Shown: positions 7,511 through 16,508 of the stretch, piece after piece
How positions within the stretch are numbered: position 1 is the first letter of the stretch
Layout: each line of letters opens with the position of its first letter
NCBI RefSeq assembly: GCF_029675105.1
Contig: NZ_JAQQFV010000006.1
Location: 124,001 to 188,000 of the forward strand
Length of the DNA stretch: 64,000 bases
Origin: Nocardia anocheti
Lineage (GTDB): Bacteria; Actinomycetota; Actinomycetes; Mycobacteriales; Mycobacteriaceae
Direction: 5' to 3'
The notes under the pieces: model-generated
What the model saw: the letters and a program-made list of their open reading frames with translations, nothing else
Database searches by the model: none
Told to the model about the DNA's origin: nothing
Position numbers and translations under genes: made by a program

Positions 7511-8932
7511 ATGGCCGAGCGCGCCCGCACACTGGCCGAGAAGGTGTGGGACCAGCACGTCGTCGTCCCGGGCGACGGCGAGGGTTCCTCCCGCGAACCG
7601 GACCTGATCTACATCGATCTGCACCTCGTGCACGAGGTGACCAGCCCGCAGGCCTTCGACGGGCTCCGCGCGGCGGGCCGTCCGGTGCGCCGCCCCGATC
7701 TCACCATCGCCACCGAGGACCACAACGTCCCCACCGTCGACATCGACAAGCCGATCGCCGACCCCGTCTCGCGCACCCAGGTGGAGACGCTGCGGCACAA
7801 CTGCGCCGAGTTCGGCGTGCGGCTGCACCCGATGGGCGACGCCGAGCAGGGCATCGTGCACGTGGTCGGTCCGCAGCTGGGCCTGACCCAGCCGGGCATG
7901 ACCGTGGTGTGCGGTGACAGCCACACCTCCACCCACGGCGCCTTCGGCGCGCTGGCCATGGGCATCGGCACCAGCGAGGTCGAGCACGTGCTGGCCACCC
8001 AGACGCTGTCGCTGCGCCCGTTCAAGACGATGGCCATCACCGTCGACGGCGAATTGGCGCCCGGCGTCACGAGCAAGGACCTGATCCTGGCCGTGATCGC
8101 CGAGATCGGCACCGGCGGAGGCCAGGGCTATGTCCTGGAATATCGCGGCGAGGCGATCCGCAAGCTGTCGATGGAAGCGCGGATGACGATCTGCAACATG
8201 TCCATCGAGGCCGGTGCCCGCGCGGGCATGATCGCCCCCGACGAGATCACCTACGAATTCCTGAAGGGCCGCCCGCACGCGCCGCAGGGGGCCGACTGGG
8301 ACGCCGCGGTGGCCGCCTGGGACGCGCTGCGCACCGACGAGGGCGCCGAATTCGACGCCGAGGTCCACATCGACGCGAACGCGCTGACCCCGTTCGTCAC
8401 CTGGGGCACCAACCCGGGCCAGGGCCTGCCGCTGGGCGAGAAGGTGCCCGATCCGGCCCAGATCGCCGACGAGAGCGAGCGCGACGCCGCCGAGAAGGCC
8501 TTGCGCTACATGGACCTGACGCCGGGTATGCCGCTGCGCGAGGTCACCGTGGACACCGTTTTCGTCGGATCGTGCACCAACGGTCGGATCGAGGATCTGC
8601 GCGCGGTCGCCGATGTTTTGAAGGGCCGCCATGTCGCCGACGGCGTGCGAATGCTGGTCGTACCCGGCTCGATGCGGGTCCGCGCCCAGGCGGAAAAAGA
8701 AGGACTCGGCGAGATTTTCACCGCCGCCGGTGCGGAATGGCGGCAGGCGGGCTGCTCGATGTGCCTGGGCATGAATCCCGATCAGCTGGAACCGGGCCAG
8801 CGCTGCGCGTCCACCTCGAACCGCAATTTCGAAGGCAGGCAGGGTAAGGGCGGCCGTACCCACCTGGTCTCGCCCCTGGTCGCGGCCGCCACCGCCGTCC
8901 GCGGCACCCTGTCCTCGCCCGCCGATCTGTAG
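7511..8932 (+). CDS. leuC: 3-isopropylmalate dehydratase, large subunit
   Basis: The large subunit of isopropylmalate isomerase converts 2- to 3-isopropylmalate; 473 residues, aconitase superfamily. The 4Fe-4S ligands expected for the family are visible as Cys355 (in GSCTNGR) and Cys415/Cys418 (in AGCSMCLGMN). Other markers are VCGDSHTSTHGAFGALAMGIGTSEVEHVLATQ and the C-terminal CASTSNRNFEGRQGKGGRTHLVSP. The ATG has AAAGG ten bases upstream. leuD follows after 10 bp, with its ribosome-binding site (TAGGAG) overlapping the leuC stop codon, so the two are translated from one mRNA. The likely control is LtbR through the palindrome at 7463-7477. Confidence 0.97.
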   Translation: MAERARTLAEKVWDQHVVVPGDGEGSSREPDLIYIDLHLVHEVTSPQAFDGLRAAGRPVRRPDLTIATEDHNVPTVDIDKPIADPVSRTQVETLRHNCAEFGVRLHPMGDAEQGIVHVVGPQLGLTQPGMTVVCGDSHTSTHGAFGALAMGIGTSEVEHVLATQTLSLRPFKTMAITVDGELAPGVTSKDLILAVIAEIGTGGGQGYVLEYRGEAIRKLSMEARMTICNMSIEAGARAGMIAPDEITYEFLKGRPHAPQGADWDAAVAAWDALRTDEGAEFDAEVHIDANALTPFVTWGTNPGQGLPLGEKVPDPAQIADESERDAAEKALRYMDLTPGMPLREVTVDTVFVGSCTNGRIEDLRAVADVLKGRHVADGVRMLVVPGSMRVRAQAEKEGLGEIFTAAGAEWRQAGCSMCLGMNPDQLEPGQRCASTSNRNFEGRQGKGGRTHLVSPLVAAATAVRGTLSSPADL

Positions 8933-8942
8933 GAGAATCGTT

Positions 8943-9551
8943 ATGGAAGCCTTCACCGTTCACAAAGGCATCGGGGTCCCGCTGCGCCGCTCCAATGTCG
9001 ACACCGACCAGATCATCCCGGCCGTTTACCTGAAGCGCGTGACTCGCACCGGTTTCGAGGACGGCCTGTTCGCGGGCTGGCGGGCCGATCCGGACTTCAT
9101 TCTGAACACCGAGCCCTACCGGCACGGCAGCGTGCTGGTGGCCGGGCCGGATTTCGGTACCGGGTCCTCGCGAGAGCACGCGGTGTGGGCGCTGTCGGAC
9201 TACGGCTTTCGGGTGGTCATCTCCTCGCGTTTCGCCGACATCTTCCGTGGGAATGCGGGTAAGGGCGGTCTGCTCGCCGCGCAGATGTCACAGAACGATG
9301 TCGAAATGCTGTGGAAGCTGATCGAGGAACAGCCCGGCCTCGAATTGGTTGTCGACCTGACGGCGCGGACCGTGACGGCGGGAACCATCGTGTTGCCGTT
9401 CGATATTGACGACTACACACGCTGGCGTCTGCTGGAGGGTTTGGACGACATCGGGCTGACGCTGCGCCGCGCCGATGTCATCGGCGAGTTCGAAAAGGGT
9501 AGGCCGTCATGGAAACCCGTGACGCTGCCGGAGCCTATTTCGCAGGCGTAA
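8943..9551 (+). CDS. leuD: 3-isopropylmalate dehydratase, small subunit
   Basis: The swivelling small subunit that completes the LeuCD isomerase; 202 residues. Characteristic segments are the VPLRRSNVDTDQIIPAVYLK start, GPDFGTGSSREHAVWAL (active-site Ser-Arg region) and YGFRVVISSRFADIFRGNAGKGGLL. It lies 10 bp after leuC with an AGGAG ribosome-binding site across the leuC stop. The 157 bp to hupB contain no recognised terminator, so read-through is possible, although hupB appears to have its own promoter. Confidence 0.97.
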   Translation: MEAFTVHKGIGVPLRRSNVDTDQIIPAVYLKRVTRTGFEDGLFAGWRADPDFILNTEPYRHGSVLVAGPDFGTGSSREHAVWALSDYGFRVVISSRFADIFRGNAGKGGLLAAQMSQNDVEMLWKLIEEQPGLELVVDLTARTVTAGTIVLPFDIDDYTRWRLLEGLDDIGLTLRRADVIGEFEKGRPSWKPVTLPEPISQA

Positions 9552-9632
9552 TCACCGCCGAACGATTGGTGGCGCTTCCCTGGGGGCGGTAGCTGGACGT
9601 GTGCTAAACCACATGAATTTTGGCGTGGCACA

Positions 9633-9669
9633 TAGACTCTTGCTCAAACTGGGTTTACCGTGGTACCTA
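9633..9669 (+). promoter_or_regulatory. Candidate hupB promoter region
   Basis: Two possible -10 elements lie in an AT-richer stretch: TAGACT at 9633-9638, and TACCTA at 9664-9669 with TTGCTC (9640-9645) 18 nt upstream as a possible -35. I cannot decide between them. Confidence 0.35.
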
Positions 9670-9708
9670 GTCGGTCCGACGACGGGCCATTAGTCTGCGG
9701 AGGATTCA

Positions 9709-10374
9709 ATGAACAAGGCGGAACTGATCGACGTTCTGACCGAAAAGTTGGGTACGGACAGGCGTACGGCTACCGCGGCTGTCGAGAACGTGGTCGATAC
9801 CATCGTCCGTGCCGTGCACAAAGGTCAGAGCGTCACCATCACCGGTTTCGGTGTGTTCGAACAGCGCAAGCGTGCCCCCAGGGTTGCCCGAAACCCGCGT
9901 ACCGGTGAAACCGTGAAGGTGAAGGCCACTTCGGTGCCCGCCTTCCGGCCCGGCGCGCAGTTCAAGGCGGTGATCGCGGGTAAGCAGAAGCTGGCCGCGT
10001 CCGGCCCCGCCGTCAAGCGTGGCGTGAACGCCCCGGTGGCGGCGAAGAAGGCGGCGGCCAAGAAGACCGCGGCCAAGAAGACGGCGGCCAAGAAGGCCAC
10101 CCCGTCGAAGGGTCCGGCCAAGACCACCGCCCGTAAGGCAGCCACCAAGGCTCCCGCCGCCAAGAAGACCACGGCGGCCAAGAAGACCACCACCGCCGCG
10201 AAGAAGACCACGGCGGCAAAGAAAGTGACCGCGGCCAAGAAGGCGCCCGCCAAGAAGGTCACCGCGACCGCCGCCAAGAAGACCACGGCGGCGGCCAAGA
10301 AGACCACCGCCGCCAAGAAGGCCCCTGCCAAGAAGACTGCTGCCAAGAAGACTGCTGCCCGTCGTGCTCGTTGA
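9709..10374 (+). CDS. hupB: HupB, histone-like HU protein with Lys/Ala-rich tail
   Basis: Nucleoid-associated DNA-binding protein, 221 residues. Residues 1-90 are a canonical HU domain (NKAELIDVLTEKLG at the start, TITGFGVFEQRKRAPRVARNPRTGE as the DNA-binding arm, then VPAFRPGAQFK). From about residue 100 to the end runs a low-complexity basic tail of AAKK, PAKK and TTAAKK units, the histone H1-like extension typical of mycobacterial and nocardial HupB. In mycobacteria this tail is acetylated and methylated and contributes to DNA binding and iron-related regulation. A GGAGGA ribosome-binding site lies five bases before the ATG. A hairpin overlaps the stop codon. Confidence 0.95.
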   Translation: MNKAELIDVLTEKLGTDRRTATAAVENVVDTIVRAVHKGQSVTITGFGVFEQRKRAPRVARNPRTGETVKVKATSVPAFRPGAQFKAVIAGKQKLAASGPAVKRGVNAPVAAKKAAAKKTAAKKTAAKKATPSKGPAKTTARKAATKAPAAKKTTAAKKTTTAAKKTTAAKKVTAAKKAPAKKVTATAAKKTTAAAKKTTAAKKAPAKKTAAKKTAARRAR

Positions 10375-10392
10375 TCCTGCCGCAGCAGGATC
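10373..10392 (+). terminator. hupB terminator hairpin
   Basis: GATCCTGC (10373-10380) and GCAGGATC (10385-10392) form a perfect 8-bp stem with a CGCA loop. It starts within the hupB stop codon. There is no U-tract. Confidence 0.6.
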
Positions 10393-10439
10393 GGGTCGGG
10401 GAATGTGCACGTGAACGCATCACCCACCACTGGACCGAC

Positions 10440-10466
10440 AACGGCCCCGCTTTCCGCGGGGCCGTT
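10440..10466. terminator. Bidirectional terminator, hupB / mutT1
   Basis: AACGGCCCCGC (10440-10450) pairs with GCGGGGCCGTT (10456-10466), an 11-bp stem with a TTTCC loop, followed on the plus strand by T. It lies 24 bp from the mutT1 stop codon, between convergent hupB and mutT1. Confidence 0.75.
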
Positions 10467-10489
10467 TCGGCTGTCGGGGGTAGCTCGAT

Positions 10490-11416
10490 TCAGGCGGTGA
10501 CGATTCCCGTCGACAGCGAGCGATCCATATGGTCGGCCGCGACCAATCGGTCGCCGACGAACGACAATGCCCAGACGCTGCCCTTGCGATTGCGCGCGGG
10601 CGGCAGAGTCAGGCCGCTGCGCTCGGCCAGCCACTGTGTCAGATCCGGAATGACCCCGCCCTGACTGCACACCGTGGGCACACCCCGATCTGTTATCAAC
10701 GACAGAAATCGTTGCCGGGCCGCGCTTTTCGCTGAATCGTAACCTTGCTCGGAAAACATTGGCTCGCAATTGATTTCGACGTTCAGCTCCTCCGCCAACG
10801 GGGTCACGGTTTGGATACAGCGCAGCGGGTCGGCCGAATGGATCTCGGATGCGCCGAACGCCAACAGGTTCGGTGTGAGCGCCTCGGCCTGCTGCTGACC
10901 GGCGGCCTCCAGGGGGCGCAAATCGTCGGGTCCGTCCCAGGCGGCGCGCTTGCCCGCCTTGGCGTGGCGCACCAGCAGCACCGTCGCGGTCCGGGCGGGC
11001 AGGCGCGCGAACATCCGGATCACCTGCCGATCCATCGGATACGACAGCTGGTCCATCACCCGGTCCAGCGGGAACCAGCGCAGCTGGTCGACCTCGGCGT
11101 TGACGGTGAACTCCCCGGCCGCGGCCTCGGCGGCCCAGTAGTCGACCCGCTTGAGCAGCCGATGGCCCGGGATCGGATAGGTGACGTGGCCGAGATAGCG
11201 GCCCAGCGCGCACGGCAGGCCGGTCTCCTCGCCGACCTCGCGCACCGCCGCAACCACCGGGGTCTCACCGGGGTCGAGCTTGCCCTTGGGCAGCGACCAG
11301 TCGCCGTATTTGGGCCGGTGGATCACGGCGATCTCCGGGCCGGAGTCGCCGGGTCGCCACAGCACCGCGCCCGCCGCGTGGATATTGGGCCGCACCTGCG
11401 GATCTCGGATGCTCAC
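10490..11416 (-). CDS. mutT1: MutT1-type Nudix hydrolase with histidine-phosphatase domain
   Basis: A 308-residue two-domain housecleaning enzyme. The N-terminal Nudix domain contains the full box at residues 45-67 (G45, E51, R59-E60, E63-E64, G66). The C-terminal half, from about residue 145, is a histidine phosphatase with the RHAK catalytic signature in LLVRHAKAGKR and later CSQGGVIPDL. In mycobacteria MutT1 hydrolyses 8-oxo-GTP and 8-oxo-dGTP to the diphosphate, and also diadenosine polyphosphates. The ATG overlaps the ppk stop codon (ATGA), so translation is coupled to polyphosphate kinase. The operon order cofC-ppk-mutT1 matches M. tuberculosis Rv2983-Rv2985. Confidence 0.92.
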   Translation of the reverse strand: MSIRDPQVRPNIHAAGAVLWRPGDSGPEIAVIHRPKYGDWSLPKGKLDPGETPVVAAVREVGEETGLPCALGRYLGHVTYPIPGHRLLKRVDYWAAEAAAGEFTVNAEVDQLRWFPLDRVMDQLSYPMDRQVIRMFARLPARTATVLLVRHAKAGKRAAWDGPDDLRPLEAAGQQQAEALTPNLLAFGASEIHSADPLRCIQTVTPLAEELNVEINCEPMFSEQGYDSAKSAARQRFLSLITDRGVPTVCSQGGVIPDLTQWLAERSGLTLPPARNRKGSVWALSFVGDRLVAADHMDRSLSTGIVTA

Positions 11417-13581
11417 GGCTGGTCGGGCCTACGCAGCCGCATCAGGAACTGCTGATGGTCGCGGACCTGGTCGGCCGCGGCGTCGCTCGGGCTGGCCAGC
11501 CAGGCACCCTCCGGGCCGAGCACCCAGCAGCGGGTCATCGGGTCGAGCGCCGAATCGAAGACCGCGCTGAGCTGCTCGGTGAGCCTGCGGTCCTTGACCT
11601 GCACCATCACCTCGACCCGGCGGTCCAGATTGCGGTGCATCATGTCGGCGCTGCCGATCCAGGTCTCGTCCTGGGCGCGGAACTGCAGGACCCGGGAGTG
11701 TTCGAGGAATCGGCCGAGAATCGAGCGCACCTCGATGTTCTCGCTCAGGCCGGGCACGCCGGGGCGCAGCCCGCAGATGCCGCGCACCACGATCCGCACC
11801 GGCACCCCGGCCAGCGAGGCGCGGTAGAGGGCGTCGATGATCTGCTCGTCGACGATGGCGTTGGCCTTGATCCGGATGCCCGCCGCCTCGCCCTGTCCGG
11901 CCAGTTCGATCTCGCGGTCGATGCGTTCGACGATCCCGGCCCGCACGCCGAGCGGGGCGACCATCAGATTGCGGTAGTCCTCCTTGCGGGAGTAACCGGT
12001 CAGCGAATTGAACAGGTCGGTCAGGTCGGCCCCGATTTCCGGTGCCGCGGTGAACAAGCCGACGTCCTCGTACAGGCGCGCGGTCTTGGGGTTGTAGTTG
12101 CCGGTGCCGATGTGGCAGTAGCGGCGGATGGTGGAGCCCTCGCGGCGCACCACCAGGCAGGTCTTGCAGTGGGTCTTGAGGCCGATCAGGCCGTAGACCA
12201 CATGCACGCCCGCCTGTTCCAGCGCGCGGGCCCATTTGATGTTGGCCTGCTCGTCGAAGCGGGCCTTGATCTCGACCAGCGCCACGACCTGCTTGCCCGC
12301 CTCGGCGGCCTCGATGAGCGCGTTGATGATCGGGGAGTCACCGGAGGTGCGGTACAGGGTCTGCTTGATCGCCAGCACCTGCGGGTCGGCCGCGGCCTGT
12401 TCGATGAAGCGCTGCACGCTGGTGGAGAACGAGTCGTAGGGGTGGTGCACCAGCACATCGCCCTCGCGCAGCGCGGCGAAGACATTGCGTGGGGTCTCGC
12501 GCTCGCCGAAGGCGGGCGGGGTGGCCGGAACGTAGGGCGCGTCCTTGAGATCGGGCCGGTCGACGCCGTAGACCTGCCACAGGCACGACAGGTCGAGCAG
12601 GCCGGGCACCTGGATGACGTCGGCGGGGTCGACCTCGAGTTCGCGCAGCAGCAGTTCGAGCATGTGCTCGGTCATGTCGTCGGAGACCTCGAGCCGTACC
12701 GGCTTGCCGAAGCGGCGGCGCGCGAGTTCGCGTTCCATCGCCTGCAGCAGGTCTTCGTCGCGGTCCTCGTCGACCTCGAAGTCGGCGTTGCGGGTGATCC
12801 GGAACGAATGCGTCTCCACCACGGTCAGACCCGGGAACAGCAGGTCCAGGTGCGCGGCGATGAGGTCTTCCATGGGCAGGAAGGCCGCGATGGCCGAGGG
12901 CGCCTCGGTGCGGCGCACGCGCACGAACCGGTCGACATTGTCGGGCACCTTCACGCGGGCGAAGTGCTCACCGCCGGTGCCGGTGTCCTTCACCGTCACC
13001 GCGAGGTTGAGGCTCAGGCCGGAGATGTAGGGGAAGGGGTGGGCCGGGTCGACGGCCAGCGGTGTGAGGACCGGGAAGACCTGGTCGGTGAAGTAGCCGG
13101 AGAGCCGGTGCCGTTCGTCCTCGTCGAGGTCGGCCCAGCCGATGATGTCGATGCCCTCCTGGGCCAGCGCCGGGTTCACCTCCGCGAGGAAGACGTCGGC
13201 GTGGCGCACCGCCAGTTCCTGGGCGCGCGCGGCGATGATCTCCAACTGCTCCGACGGGGAGCGGCCGTCGGCCGAGCGCACCGACAGGCCGGTCTCGGCA
13301 CGGCGTTTGAGACCGGCGACGCGAACCATGTAGAACTCGTCGAGGTTCGAGGCGAAGATCGCCAGGAACTTGGCGCGCTCCAGCAACGGCAGCGAGGCGT
13401 CCTCGGCCAGCGCCAGGACCCGGGCGTTGAAGTCCAGCCAGCTCAATTCCCGGTTCAGGTAGCGATCGCGGGGCAACCGCTGGGCGGCCGCGTCACCGCC
13501 CGTGGCCGCGGCGGCGGCGGGTGGCGGGGAAATCGGGGGCTGCGGCTTGATCGTTTCCGTGTCGCTCACGTCATCGATCAT
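11413..13581 (-). CDS. ppk: Polyphosphate kinase (PPK1)
   Basis: Reversible synthesis of inorganic polyphosphate from ATP, linked to stress survival and phosphate storage; 722 residues. After a Pro/Ala-rich N-terminus come the N-domain (NRELSWLDFNARVLALAED), the head domain, and the two catalytic domains. The autophosphorylated histidine expected for PPK1 is His471, in LKTHCKT, followed by RRYCHIGTGNYNPKTARLYEDVGLFT. The second catalytic region includes FRAQDETWIGSADMMHRNLDRRVE. The start codon is the longest candidate; homologues vary in the low-complexity N-terminus, so it could lie somewhat downstream. It is cotranscribed with cofC (74 bp upstream) and mutT1. Confidence 0.95.
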   Translation of the reverse strand: MIDDVSDTETIKPQPPISPPPAAAAATGGDAAAQRLPRDRYLNRELSWLDFNARVLALAEDASLPLLERAKFLAIFASNLDEFYMVRVAGLKRRAETGLSVRSADGRSPSEQLEIIAARAQELAVRHADVFLAEVNPALAQEGIDIIGWADLDEDERHRLSGYFTDQVFPVLTPLAVDPAHPFPYISGLSLNLAVTVKDTGTGGEHFARVKVPDNVDRFVRVRRTEAPSAIAAFLPMEDLIAAHLDLLFPGLTVVETHSFRITRNADFEVDEDRDEDLLQAMERELARRRFGKPVRLEVSDDMTEHMLELLLRELEVDPADVIQVPGLLDLSCLWQVYGVDRPDLKDAPYVPATPPAFGERETPRNVFAALREGDVLVHHPYDSFSTSVQRFIEQAAADPQVLAIKQTLYRTSGDSPIINALIEAAEAGKQVVALVEIKARFDEQANIKWARALEQAGVHVVYGLIGLKTHCKTCLVVRREGSTIRRYCHIGTGNYNPKTARLYEDVGLFTAAPEIGADLTDLFNSLTGYSRKEDYRNLMVAPLGVRAGIVERIDREIELAGQGEAAGIRIKANAIVDEQIIDALYRASLAGVPVRIVVRGICGLRPGVPGLSENIEVRSILGRFLEHSRVLQFRAQDETWIGSADMMHRNLDRRVEVMVQVKDRRLTEQLSAVFDSALDPMTRCWVLGPEGAWLASPSDAAADQVRDHQQFLMRLRRPDQP

Positions 13582-13655
13582 CCCCTACGGACCGGGCAGT
13601 CCGCAGCATGACACTTGTCCGGTTGATCCGATCCGGGCCCGGGGGCGGCGATCGG

Positions 13656-14336
13656 TCAGCACCCGGTGCGAACCGGGTCACTTTCCTGTTCGAGCGCACC
13701 GAATTCGCGCAGGACGGCCGCGGTGCGCGCGCCGACGCCGAGCGCGCGGACGGCGGCGAGGTCGGCGGGGGTGTCCACATCGCGGCGCAGACCCGGCCAG
13801 TGCCCGGCCAGGGCTCGCGCGCCGTCGGCGCGGTGCGCCTGGGCCGAGCCGGGGCCGAAGCGTGGGGCCAGGGCGGCGATGTCGTCGCGCACGAGCAGTG
13901 CGGCGGTGCCGGTGCCGGTGTGATCGATCACCAGCGAGCGTTCGCCGTCGGGGGCGACGGTGAGCAGGTCGGCCAGTTCGGCGGGACGCAGCGCGGGCAG
14001 GTCGGCCTGCAGGGCGAGCAGCTGTGACGGGCCGTGGCGGTCGCGCACGGCCGAGGCACCCGCGGCGAGGGCGGCGTTGAGCGGATCGGCGGCGCCGGTC
14101 GGTTCGGCCAGGACGTGCGCGCCGAGGTCGGTGGCGCGGGCGGCGACGAGCGGATCGGGGGTGACCACGGTCAGTGACAGCACTTCCGGCACGGCGATCG
14201 CGGCCGCGGCCGTGTCGGCGAACATGGCCAGGACGAGCTGCCCACGCTGCGTGGCGGTCAGGACCTCGGCCAGGCGGCTCTTGGCCCGGTCGATGTGCTT
14301 GACCGCCATCACGGCGTGCACGGTGTGCGGACGCAT
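13656..14336 (-). CDS. cofC: CofC/FbiD nucleotidyltransferase of F420 biosynthesis
   Basis: A 226-residue nucleotidyltransferase that activates a three-carbon acid with GTP for cofactor F420 synthesis. In mycobacteria (FbiD, Rv2983) the substrate is phosphoenolpyruvate. Motifs are the N-terminal VMAVKHIDRAKSRLAEVL, LLALQADLPALRPAEL (metal-binding Asp) and the C-terminal DVDTPADLAAVRALG. The ATG at 14336 is chosen because AAGGA precedes it and the protein then begins RPHTVHAVMAVKHID; a longer reading frame runs into the divergent gpsA start. Only 31 bp separate the cofC and gpsA starts, so the promoters overlap. Confidence 0.88.
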   Translation of the reverse strand: MRPHTVHAVMAVKHIDRAKSRLAEVLTATQRGQLVLAMFADTAAAAIAVPEVLSLTVVTPDPLVAARATDLGAHVLAEPTGAADPLNAALAAGASAVRDRHGPSQLLALQADLPALRPAELADLLTVAPDGERSLVIDHTGTGTAALLVRDDIAALAPRFGPGSAQAHRADGARALAGHWPGLRRDVDTPADLAAVRALGVGARTAAVLREFGALEQESDPVRTGC

Positions 14337-14367
14337 GCCGTCAATCCTTACATGGCATATTGGGCTG
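14337..14367. promoter_or_regulatory. 31-bp cofC-gpsA divergent promoter region
   Basis: This 31-bp gap must contain at least part of both promoters. For gpsA, CATATT at 14356-14361 ends exactly six bases before the ATG and there is no ribosome-binding site, which is the pattern of a leaderless start. For cofC, only an AAGGA ribosome-binding sequence is clear, so its promoter probably lies within gpsA. Confidence 0.5.
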
Positions 14368-15363
14368 ATGACGAGGGCGGCGGTTATGGGTGCGGGGTCG
14401 TGGGGCACCGCGTTCGCGAAGGTGTTGGCAGAGGCGGGGACCGAGGTCACGATCTGGGCCAGACGCGCCGAGGTCGCCCAGGCACTCGATACCGAGCACC
14501 GTAATCCGTTCTATCTACCCGGGGTCCAGCTGCCGCCGGTGCGTGCGACCGACGATCACCGGGTGGCGCTCGCGGGCGCGGATCTGGTGGTGTTGGCGGT
14601 GCCGTCGCAGTCGCTGCGGGCGAATCTCGAACGGTGGAAGGACGATATCGGCGCCGACGCCACGCTGCTCAGCCTCATGAAGGGGGTCGAGACCGGCACG
14701 CTGCTGCGGATGAGTCAGGTGATCGCGGAGGTCACCGGGGCCGAGGCGAGCCGGATCGCGGTGCTGTCGGGGCCGAATCTGGCGCACGAGATCGTCGAAC
14801 GCCAGCCCGCGGCGACGGTGATCGCCTGTACCGACAGCGAGCGCGCCGGGGTGGCGCAGCGGGCCTGCGCCACCGGGTACTTCCGGCCGTACACCAATTC
14901 CGATGTGATCGGGGCCGAGATCGGTGGCGCGTGCAAGAACGTCATCGCGCTGGCCTGCGGCATCGCCTCGGGGATGGGACTGGGTGACAACTCCGTCGCC
15001 AGCCTGATCACCCGCGGACTGGCCGAGGTGATGCGGTTGGGCGTGGCCCTCGGCGCGCAGCCGGTGACCCTGGCCGGGCTGGCGGGCGTGGGCGATCTGG
15101 TGGCCACCTGCACCTCGCCGCTGTCGCGCAATCGGTCCTTCGGGTACGTGCTCGGTTCGGGCGGCTCGATGGCGGCCGCGCAGGAGGCGACCAATGGGCA
15201 GGTGGCCGAAGGTGTGAAGTCGTGCACATCGGTGCGGGCCCTGGCGGCCGCGCACCAGGTGGAGATGCCCCTCACCGACGCGGTGCACCGGGTGTGTCAC
15301 GAGGGACTTTCGGTTAGCGAGGCCGTCGACAGTCTGCTCGGAAGAAAGATCAAGCCGGAGTAA
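14368..15363 (+). CDS. gpsA: Glycerol-3-phosphate dehydrogenase [NAD(P)+]
   Basis: Reduces dihydroxyacetone phosphate to sn-glycerol 3-phosphate for phospholipid synthesis; cytosolic, 331 residues. The dinucleotide-binding motif is VMGAGSWGTAFAKVLAEAG (residues 6-24). Downstream markers are LSGPNLAHEI, the catalytic-lysine segment GGACKNVIALACGIASGMGLGDN, and GLAGVGDLVATCTSPLSRNRSFG. The start is the ATG that directly precedes the Rossmann strand; it appears leaderless. ddl follows after 5 bp on the same strand, the M. tuberculosis arrangement (Rv2982c-Rv2981c). Confidence 0.96.
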   Translation: MTRAAVMGAGSWGTAFAKVLAEAGTEVTIWARRAEVAQALDTEHRNPFYLPGVQLPPVRATDDHRVALAGADLVVLAVPSQSLRANLERWKDDIGADATLLSLMKGVETGTLLRMSQVIAEVTGAEASRIAVLSGPNLAHEIVERQPAATVIACTDSERAGVAQRACATGYFRPYTNSDVIGAEIGGACKNVIALACGIASGMGLGDNSVASLITRGLAEVMRLGVALGAQPVTLAGLAGVGDLVATCTSPLSRNRSFGYVLGSGGSMAAAQEATNGQVAEGVKSCTSVRALAAAHQVEMPLTDAVHRVCHEGLSVSEAVDSLLGRKIKPE

Positions 15364-15368
15364 GGTCG

Positions 15369-16502
15369 ATGCCGCCACAGCGCCGCGAACCCACTAAGTT
15401 GACGGTCATGACGAACCGGATCAGGGTAGCTGTGGTCTTCGGCGGGCGCAGCAGCGAGCACGCCGTCTCGTGTGTATCGGCGAGCAGCGTGCTGCGCAAC
15501 CTCGATCCCGCCCGCTACGAGGTGGTGCCGATCGGCATCACCGCCACCGGCAGCTGGGTGCTGGCCGAGGGGATCGGTCAGCTCGAGCTCAGCCACGACG
15601 CGCTGCCCGCGGTGGACGCCGCCGGGACCGCGCTGACGCTGGCAGCGGACCCGGGCCGCTCCGGCGCGCTGGTCGCCCTCGACGATCCGTCGGCCACGCT
15701 CGGGCGCGTGGACGTGGTCTTCCCGATCCTGCACGGCCCCTTCGGCGAGGACGGCACCCTGCAGGGCATGCTCGAACTGGCCGGGGTGCCCTACGTCGGG
15801 GCGGGCGTGCTCGCCAGCGCGGCGGGCATGGACAAGGAGTTCACCAAGAAATTGCTGGCCGCCGAAGGGTTACCGGTCGGCATCCAGGTGGTGCTGCGCC
15901 CCGGCACCGCGACCCTGACCGAGGACGAGCGCGCCCGCATCGGGCTGCCCGCCTTCGTCAAGCCCGCGCGCGGGGGGTCCTCGATCGGCATCACCAAGAT
16001 CACCGACTGGGCCGCGCTCGACGCCGCCGTCGCCACCGCCCGCGAACATGATCCGAAGGTGATCGTCGAAGCGGGCATCCTCGGCCGCGAGGTCGAGTGC
16101 GGGGTGCTGGAATTCGCCGACGGCCAGGTGCGCGGCAGCGTGGTCTCCGAGATCCGGATGCCCGACGCCGACGCCGCCGCCCCGGAGTTCTACGACTTCG
16201 CCACCAAATACCTCGACGACGTCTGCGAATTCGACGTGCCCGCCAAGCTCGACGACGACGTCGCCGAGCAGATCCGCGAACTGTCGGTGCGCGCCTTCCG
16301 CGCGCTGGACTGCCAGGGCCTGGCCCGCGTCGACTTCTTCGTCACCGCCGACGGCCCGGTGATCAACGAGATCAACACCATGCCCGGCTTCACCCCGATC
16401 TCGCAGTACCCGCGCATGTGGGAAGCCACCGGAATCGACTACCCGACCCTGGTTTCCACGCTCATCGAGACGGCCCTGGCCCGGGGTACCGGCCTGCGCT
16501 GA
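15369..16502 (+). CDS. ddl: D-alanine--D-alanine ligase
   Basis: ATP-grasp ligase making the D-Ala-D-Ala dipeptide for peptidoglycan. Markers are VAVVFGGRSSEHAVSCVSA at the N-terminus, FPILHGPFGEDGTLQG, the nucleotide-binding FVKPARGGSSIGITKI, and the C-terminal EINTMPGFTPISQYPRMW with metal and substrate ligands. The start is ambiguous. The ATG at 15369 has GGAG eight bases upstream and gives 377 residues. The ATG at 15408 would give 364 residues with a shorter leader but has no good ribosome-binding site. The gene is coupled to gpsA by a 5-bp gap and ends 6 bp before the convergent DUF3515 gene. Confidence 0.95.
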   Translation: MPPQRREPTKLTVMTNRIRVAVVFGGRSSEHAVSCVSASSVLRNLDPARYEVVPIGITATGSWVLAEGIGQLELSHDALPAVDAAGTALTLAADPGRSGALVALDDPSATLGRVDVVFPILHGPFGEDGTLQGMLELAGVPYVGAGVLASAAGMDKEFTKKLLAAEGLPVGIQVVLRPGTATLTEDERARIGLPAFVKPARGGSSIGITKITDWAALDAAVATAREHDPKVIVEAGILGREVECGVLEFADGQVRGSVVSEIRMPDADAAAPEFYDFATKYLDDVCEFDVPAKLDDDVAEQIRELSVRAFRALDCQGLARVDFFVTADGPVINEINTMPGFTPISQYPRMWEATGIDYPTLVSTLIETALARGTGLR

Positions 16503-16508
16503 GCGCTC

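Noticed and set aside
10040..10370. Tandem short repeats that could suggest a satellite or CRISPR-like array
   Set aside because: They are in-frame codons for AAKK/PAKK units of the HupB tail, not spaced repeats.
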